A DNA stretch of 64,000 bases, taken from Streptomyces cellulosae. GTDB lineage: Bacteria; Actinomycetota; Actinomycetes; Streptomycetales; Streptomycetaceae. Shown here piece after piece: positions 59,478-64,000 of the stretch. The position numbers and the translations under genes were made by a program. The stretch lies in the NCBI GenBank assembly GCA_014655195.1, contig BNBH01000001.1:186001-250000 (forward strand), in the 5' to 3' direction. The notes below the pieces were generated by a model that searched no databases, had not been told where the DNA came from, and saw only the letters and a list, made by a program, of their open reading frames with translations. The stretch's first letter is position 1, and each line of letters opens with the position of its first letter.

Positions 59478-60989
59478 ATGTGCGAGGAGCATCAGGCCGG
59501 CGTCGGACGGCGTGCCGTCTTCCTGACGGGCGCCGCCGCCGCGCTTACCTTGGGGAGCGTGAGCTTCGCCTCCGCGGCCGACGGCGGCCGCAGCCAGACA
59601 CGGACCGTGAAGGGCACCCTCGACCCCGGCGCCCCCGACTTCGTGTACGTCCCCGTCGAAGTGCCGCACGGCGTACGGGAGATCAGGGTCGCGTACACCT
59701 ACGACAGACCCCAGGTCCCGCCCGGCACCGCCGGGAACGCCCTGGACATCGGCGTCTTCGACGAGCGCGGCACCGGCCTCGGCGGCGAGGGCTTCCGCGG
59801 CTGGTCGGGCGGGGCGCGCACCGAGTTCTTCGTGCGCTCCGACGAGGCCACCCCCGGCTACATCCCCGGCCCGGTACGCGCGGGCACCTGGCACATCGCG
59901 CTGGGCCCGTACACGGTCGCCCCGCAGGGCCTGTCGTACGAGATCACGGTGACGCTGACGTTCGGCGAGCCGGGACGGACGCCCCGGCCGGTGTATCCGC
60001 CGGAGCGGGCCAAGGGGCGGGGGCGGGCCTGGTACCGGGGCGACTGCCATCTGCACTCCTGGCACTCCGACGGCCGCCGCACCCCCGGGGAGATCGCCGC
60101 GCTGGCCCGCGCGGCCGGGCTGGACTTCGTCAACTCCAGTGACCACAACACCCATTCCGCGCACGCCCACTGGGCGGAGGCGGCCGGGGACGACCTGCTG
60201 GTGCTGCTCGGCGAGGAGGTCACCACCCGCAACGGGCACGTGGTGGCGCTCGGCACCGACCCCGGCACGTTCGTCGACTGGCGCTACCGGGCCCGCGACA
60301 ACCGCTTCGGCCGGTTCGCCCGGCAGATCCGGCGCGCGGGCGGCCTGGTTGTGCCCGCCCATCCGCACGCCACCTGCATCGGCTGCAACTGGAAGTTCGG
60401 CTTCGGCGAGGCGGACGCGGTCGAGGTGTGGAACGGCCCCTGGACGCCCGACGACGAGGTGGCGCTCGCCGACTGGGACGGCATGCTGGTCGCGTCCGTG
60501 CGGGACGGACGCGACTGGATCCCGGCCATGGGCAGCAGCGACGCGCACCGCGACCCGGACGCCGTCGGCCTGCCGCAGACCGTCGTCCTCGCCGACGACC
60601 TCTCCCGCCGCGCCATCCAGGACGGCATCCGCGCGGGCCGCTGCTACGTCGCCGAGTCCGCGGCCGTCTCCCTCACCCTGACCGCGTCAGGCCCGCGCGG
60701 CGAACACGCGGGCATCGGCGAACGGCTGCGGGTCGCGGACGACTCCCCCGTCACCGTCCGCGCCGAGGTCACCGGCGCCCCCGGCCGCACCGTCCGCCTC
60801 GTCACCGACCAAGGAGTGCTGCACACCTCCGCGCCGCTGCCGGCGAGCGGCGAGGGCACGGTGGAATGGCGGACCACCCCGGCGTACGCCGCGTACGTGC
60901 GCGCGGAGGTACGGCACGAGGCCACCCTCCCGCCGCTGCCCGGAAGCTTGGCCGCTTTCACCAACCCCGTCTTCCTCGGCCGCCGGTAG
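59478..60989 (+). CDS. Exported CehA/McbA-type PHP metallohydrolase
   Basis: 503 aa. Signal MCEEHQAGVGRRAVFLTGAAAALTLG carries a twin-arginine-like GRRAVFL. After a beta-sandwich region, metal motifs GDCHLHSWHSDG (about residue 190), SSDHNTH, PAHPHATCIGC and GSSDAHRDPDAVG form the PHP site. CehA hydrolases cleave phosphate or carbamate esters (carbaryl for CehA). Probably a phosphoesterase acting outside the cell. Divergent from the F420 oxidoreductase. Confidence 0.9.
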   Translation: MCEEHQAGVGRRAVFLTGAAAALTLGSVSFASAADGGRSQTRTVKGTLDPGAPDFVYVPVEVPHGVREIRVAYTYDRPQVPPGTAGNALDIGVFDERGTGLGGEGFRGWSGGARTEFFVRSDEATPGYIPGPVRAGTWHIALGPYTVAPQGLSYEITVTLTFGEPGRTPRPVYPPERAKGRGRAWYRGDCHLHSWHSDGRRTPGEIAALARAAGLDFVNSSDHNTHSAHAHWAEAAGDDLLVLLGEEVTTRNGHVVALGTDPGTFVDWRYRARDNRFGRFARQIRRAGGLVVPAHPHATCIGCNWKFGFGEADAVEVWNGPWTPDDEVALADWDGMLVASVRDGRDWIPAMGSSDAHRDPDAVGLPQTVVLADDLSRRAIQDGIRAGRCYVAESAAVSLTLTASGPRGEHAGIGERLRVADDSPVTVRAEVTGAPGRTVRLVTDQGVLHTSAPLPASGEGTVEWRTTPAYAAYVRAEVRHEATLPPLPGSLAAFTNPVFLGRR

Positions 60990-61002
60990 GCTCGGCGCCA
61001 CG

Positions 61003-61398
61003 ATGACTTCTCGCGCCGAACGCAAGTACCGCGTCGCCACGGCCTTCCAGCGCCGCGTCGGGAACCCCCTGCTGCGCCGGATGCCCTTCCAGACCCTGCT
61101 GGAGACCACCGGCCGCGTGTCGGGCCTGCCCCGCGTCACACCGGTGGGCGGGCGGCGCGCCGGCGGCGCCTTCTGGCTGGTCTCGGAGTTCGGTGAACGC
61201 TCGCAGTACGTGCGGAACATCAAGGCGGACCCCCGGGTGCGGGTGCGCATCCGGGGCCGCTGGCACACCGGCACCGCCCACCTGATGCCCGAGGACGACC
61301 CCGTCGCCCGGCTGCGCACGCTCCCCCGCCTCAACAGCGCCGCCGTCCGGGCCGTCGGGGCCGAACTGCTCACGGTACGGGTGGATCTGGACGGATGA
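61003..61398 (+). CDS. Deazaflavin (F420)-dependent nitroreductase (DDN) family protein
   Basis: 131 aa, single split-beta-barrel domain: RVGNPLLRRMPFQTLLETTGRVSGLPRVTPVGGRRAGGAFWLVSEFGERSQYVRNIKADPRVRVRIRGRWHTGTAHL. Resembles Ddn/FDOR-A, which use F420H2 to reduce nitroimidazoles, quinones or other substrates. Starts 13 bp after the PHP hydrolase stop codon. Together with FbiC and the LLM enzyme in the same 6 kb, this forms an F420 neighbourhood. Confidence 0.88.
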   Translation: MTSRAERKYRVATAFQRRVGNPLLRRMPFQTLLETTGRVSGLPRVTPVGGRRAGGAFWLVSEFGERSQYVRNIKADPRVRVRIRGRWHTGTAHLMPEDDPVARLRTLPRLNSAAVRAVGAELLTVRVDLDG

Positions 61399-61523
61399 GG
61401 TCGCACATGTGTGGAGTCCGTGGCGGCCCGCCGTTCCCCGTGTGATCGGTGTCTCGCGAGGCTGACTCATGCGTCAGGAGAAGGCAAACTGGCGTAGTTG
61501 CTCGGAATGCATAGGGGGACTGC

Positions 61524-64000
61524 ATGGACGGTGTGCCGCGAGGACCCGAGCAGCGGGGTCCCGGCTCCTCCCCGGAGCCGGTGGCGCTGCGGTTCGGTGT
61601 GCTGGGTCCGGTGCGCGCCTGGCATGGCGACGTGCCGGTCGCCACGGGCAGTCCGCAGCAACGCGCGCTGCTGGCCGCCCTGTTGCTGCGCGAGGGCCGC
61701 ACCGCGACGGCCGCCGAGCTGATCGACGCCCTGTGGGGCGAGGAACCGCCCTCCCAGGCACTGGCCGCGGTGCGCACGTACGCGTCCCGGCTGCGGAAGG
61801 TGCTGGACCCGGGCGTCCTGGTCAGCGAGTCCGGCGGCTACGCCGTGCGCGGGCTCGGCGAGGGCGCCCTGGACCTCGGGGCCGCGCAGGAACTGGCGGC
61901 GGAGGCGGAGAAGGCCCGCAACACCGGCGACCTGTGCCACGCCCGCGACCTGCTCAACCGGGCGCTGGCGCTGTGGGACGGCGAGACGCTGGCCGGGGTG
62001 CCCGGCCCGTACGCGGAGGCGCAGCGCGTCCGCCTGGAGGAGTGGCGGCTCCAACTCCTCGAGACGCGGCTGGACATGGACCTGGAACAGGGCTGCCACG
62101 CGGAGGCCGTCTCCGAGCTGACCGCGCTGACCGCCGCCCACCCGCTGCGGGAGCGGCTGCGCGAGCTGCTGATGCTGGCGCTGTACCGCAGCGGCCGCCA
62201 GGCGGAGGCGCTCGCCGTGTACGCCGACACCCGGCGGCTGCTCGCCGACGAGCTGGGCGTCGACCCGCGCCCGGACCTGAGCGAGCTGCAGCAGCGCATC
62301 CTGGAGGCCGACCCGGCCCTCGCGGAACCGCCCGCCCGGCTGCCCACCGCGGAACCCGTCCCCGTACGTCCGGCACAACTCCCCGCGACAGTCCCGGACT
62401 TCACCGGGCGGGCGGCGTTCGTGCGGGAGCTGGGCGAGGTCCTCGCGTCCGCGACCGGCGAGCAGGCGCAGGTGATGGCGGTGTCCGCCGTCGCCGGCAT
62501 CGGCGGCGTCGGCAAGACCACCCTCGCCGTGCACGTGGCGCACGCGGCCCGGGACGCGTTCCCCGACGGCCAGCTCTACGTCGACCTCCAGGGCGCCGGC
62601 GCGCGCGCCGCGGAGCCGGAGACGGTCCTCGGCTCGTTCCTGCGCGCCCTCGGCACCGCCGACTCGGCGATCCCGGACTCCCTGGAGGAGCGGGCGGCGC
62701 TGTACCGCTCGGTGCTGGACGGCCGCCGGGTGCTGGTGCTGCTGGACAACGCGCGCGACGCGGCGCAGGTACGGCCGCTGCTGCCGGGCACGGCGGGCTG
62801 CGCGGCGCTGGTGACGTCCCGGATGCGGATGGTGGACCTGGCAGGGGCGCACCTGGTGGACCTGGACGTGATGTCGCCGGAGGAGGCGCTGGCGCTCTTC
62901 ACGAAGATCGTCGGCGAGGAGCGGGTGCGCTCCGAGCGGGAGGCCGCCCTGGACGTGGTGGCCGCCTGCGGCTTCCTGCCGCTGGCCATCCGTATCGCCG
63001 CCTCCCGGCTGGCCTCCCGCCGCACCTGGACGGTGTCGTTCCTCGCGGCGAAGCTCGGCGACGAGCGCCGTCGCCTCGACGAACTCCAGGCGGGCGACCT
63101 GGCCGTCGCGGCCACCTTCGAGCTGGGCTACGGCGCGCTGGACGCGGCGCAGGCCCGCGCGTTCCGATTGCTGGGCCTGGCCGACGGCCCCGACATCTCG
63201 GTGGCCGCCGCCTCCGCCCTGCTGGACCTGGACGCGGACGCGACGGAGGACCTGCTGGAGTCCCTCGTCGACACGTCCCTGCTGGAGTCGGCGGCGCCCG
63301 GCCGCTACCGCTTCCACGATCTGGTCCGGCTCTACGCGCGTGCGTGCGCCGAGCGGGACGAGCAGCCGCCGTCCGAGCGGGAGGCCGCCCGGTCGCGGCT
63401 CCTCGACTACTACCTGGCGACGGCGGTGCGCGTGTACGGCATCGAGCGGCCGGGCGACCGGACCGTGGCGCACCTGGAGAAGGGCCGCTTCGAGGGCGAG
63501 GAGTTCGACGGCGCGGCACAGGCGCTGGACTGGCTGCACAGCGAGGCGGGGCCACTGCTGGCGTGCGTGCAGCAGTCGCTGGGCCCGGCCATGGTGCGCC
63601 GGGCCGTGGACCTGCTGGTCGCCGCCATCGACCTGGCCGAGTCCGGGGTGGACTCCCGCCAGTACGGCAAGACCGCGCGGGCCGCGTGCGAGGCGGCGGC
63701 CGCCCTCGGGGACGCCCGCGCCGAGGTGCGGGCCCGGGTCACCGTCGCCCAGGTGCTCAGCCAGGCGGGCCGGTTCGAGGCCGCCGAGGAGGAGGCGAGG
63801 CGGGCGGACGCGCTGCTGGCGGAGGCGGACGACCCGTGGGCCAACGGCACCGCCCCGAACCAGCTCGGCATCATCGCCCTGTGCACCGCCCGGTACGCGG
63901 ACGCCGAGGGCTACTTGCTGCGCGCCATCGACGCCTTCCGCGCCGACGGCAACCGGCCCGGCGAGGCCAGCGCCGTCTGCAACCTCTCCCGCACGCTCGC
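61524..64000 (+). CDS. afsR: AfsR, SARP-type pleiotropic regulator (cut by window end)
   Basis: At least 825 codons visible. Order: SARP/OmpR winged helix (LRFGVLGPVRAWHGDVPVATGSPQQRALLAALLLREGRTATAAELIDALWGEEPPSQALAAVRTYASRLRKVL), bacterial transcriptional activator domain (to about residue 270), NB-ARC ATPase with Walker A IGGVGKTTL (about 325) and RRVLVLLDNARD (about 403), then helical and TPR-like repeats in the distal part. Phosphorylated by AfsK and others, AfsR activates afsS and links kinase signalling to antibiotic synthesis. The ATG at 61524 follows GGGGGA. The N-terminal 250 residues agree with S. coelicolor AfsR as remembered. Confidence 0.96.
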   Translation, partial: MDGVPRGPEQRGPGSSPEPVALRFGVLGPVRAWHGDVPVATGSPQQRALLAALLLREGRTATAAELIDALWGEEPPSQALAAVRTYASRLRKVLDPGVLVSESGGYAVRGLGEGALDLGAAQELAAEAEKARNTGDLCHARDLLNRALALWDGETLAGVPGPYAEAQRVRLEEWRLQLLETRLDMDLEQGCHAEAVSELTALTAAHPLRERLRELLMLALYRSGRQAEALAVYADTRRLLADELGVDPRPDLSELQQRILEADPALAEPPARLPTAEPVPVRPAQLPATVPDFTGRAAFVRELGEVLASATGEQAQVMAVSAVAGIGGVGKTTLAVHVAHAARDAFPDGQLYVDLQGAGARAAEPETVLGSFLRALGTADSAIPDSLEERAALYRSVLDGRRVLVLLDNARDAAQVRPLLPGTAGCAALVTSRMRMVDLAGAHLVDLDVMSPEEALALFTKIVGEERVRSEREAALDVVAACGFLPLAIRIAASRLASRRTWTVSFLAAKLGDERRRLDELQAGDLAVAATFELGYGALDAAQARAFRLLGLADGPDISVAAASALLDLDADATEDLLESLVDTSLLESAAPGRYRFHDLVRLYARACAERDEQPPSEREAARSRLLDYYLATAVRVYGIERPGDRTVAHLEKGRFEGEEFDGAAQALDWLHSEAGPLLACVQQSLGPAMVRRAVDLLVAAIDLAESGVDSRQYGKTARAACEAAAALGDARAEVRARVTVAQVLSQAGRFEAAEEEARRADALLAEADDPWANGTAPNQLGIIALCTARYADAEGYLLRAIDAFRADGNRPGEASAVCNLSRTL

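Noticed and set aside
1..64000. CRISPR array, IS element or secondary-metabolite cluster
   Set aside because: No regularly spaced repeats, no transposase genes and no PKS/NRPS/terpene core genes were seen anywhere in the window.

Overview
The DNA is very GC-rich, with GC-ending codons, GTG/TTG starts and many short overlaps between genes. Its gene content is that of a Streptomyces chromosome: hrdD-type sigma factor, fru operon, coenzyme F420 biosynthesis, afsR, XRE/DUF397 pairs, DUF6227 and DUF6232. No polyketide or nonribosomal peptide cluster, prophage structural genes or CRISPR array are visible.

Layout. 1-27.6 kb is an ordinary core-like block: a penicillin acylase cut by the window edge, a CPA-type antiporter, an MFS exporter, a CIRCE-controlled FmdB zinc-ribbon protein, methylthioadenosine phosphorylase, a CpaB-like protein, a P1 (DmpA-like) peptidase, MscL, a duplicated-domain DUF6227 protein, the fruR-fruK-fruA operon, several regulator/efflux pairs (WYL/MFS, TetR/MFS, MarR/extradiol dioxygenase), hrdD, a GNAT acetyltransferase, an M6-type protease and a DUF574-type methyltransferase.

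At 27.7 kb a tRNA-Arg(CCU) gene is followed by a decayed tyrosine integrase, which marks an old integration site. From there to about 35.2 kb lies an accessory island: a fragment of an ATP-binding regulator, a tightly coupled seven-gene operon (lipoprotein, exported protein, WXG100-like protein, T7SS-signal effector-like protein, membrane protein, two small proteins), and a truncated, frameshifted remnant of a kinase-type TPR protein. Next comes a two-gene unit (DUF6232 plus a small helical protein) whose products share a 20-residue motif.

From 36.6 kb the block looks core-like again: enoyl-CoA hydratase family protein, AbiEii-like nucleotidyltransferase, glutathione peroxidase, MerR regulator, XRE/DUF397 pair, GPP34 protein, a D,D-carboxypeptidase with a huge disordered N-terminus, a large membrane protein, a sodium:solute symporter, an ADP-ribosylglycohydrolase-like protein lacking its metal ligands, a STAND-like NTPase with TPRs, a toxin-antitoxin pair, FO synthase with an F420-dependent oxidoreductase and a deazaflavin-dependent nitroreductase nearby, and the start of afsR.

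In S. coelicolor hrdD and afsR are, from memory, more than a megabase apart (SCO3202 and SCO4426). Here they are about 41 kb apart with the tRNA-associated island between them, suggesting a rearrangement junction. The most interesting leads are the WXG100/T7-effector operon, the shared-motif DUF6232 pair, the CIRCE element overlapping the fmdB leader, and the degenerate enzyme homologues.
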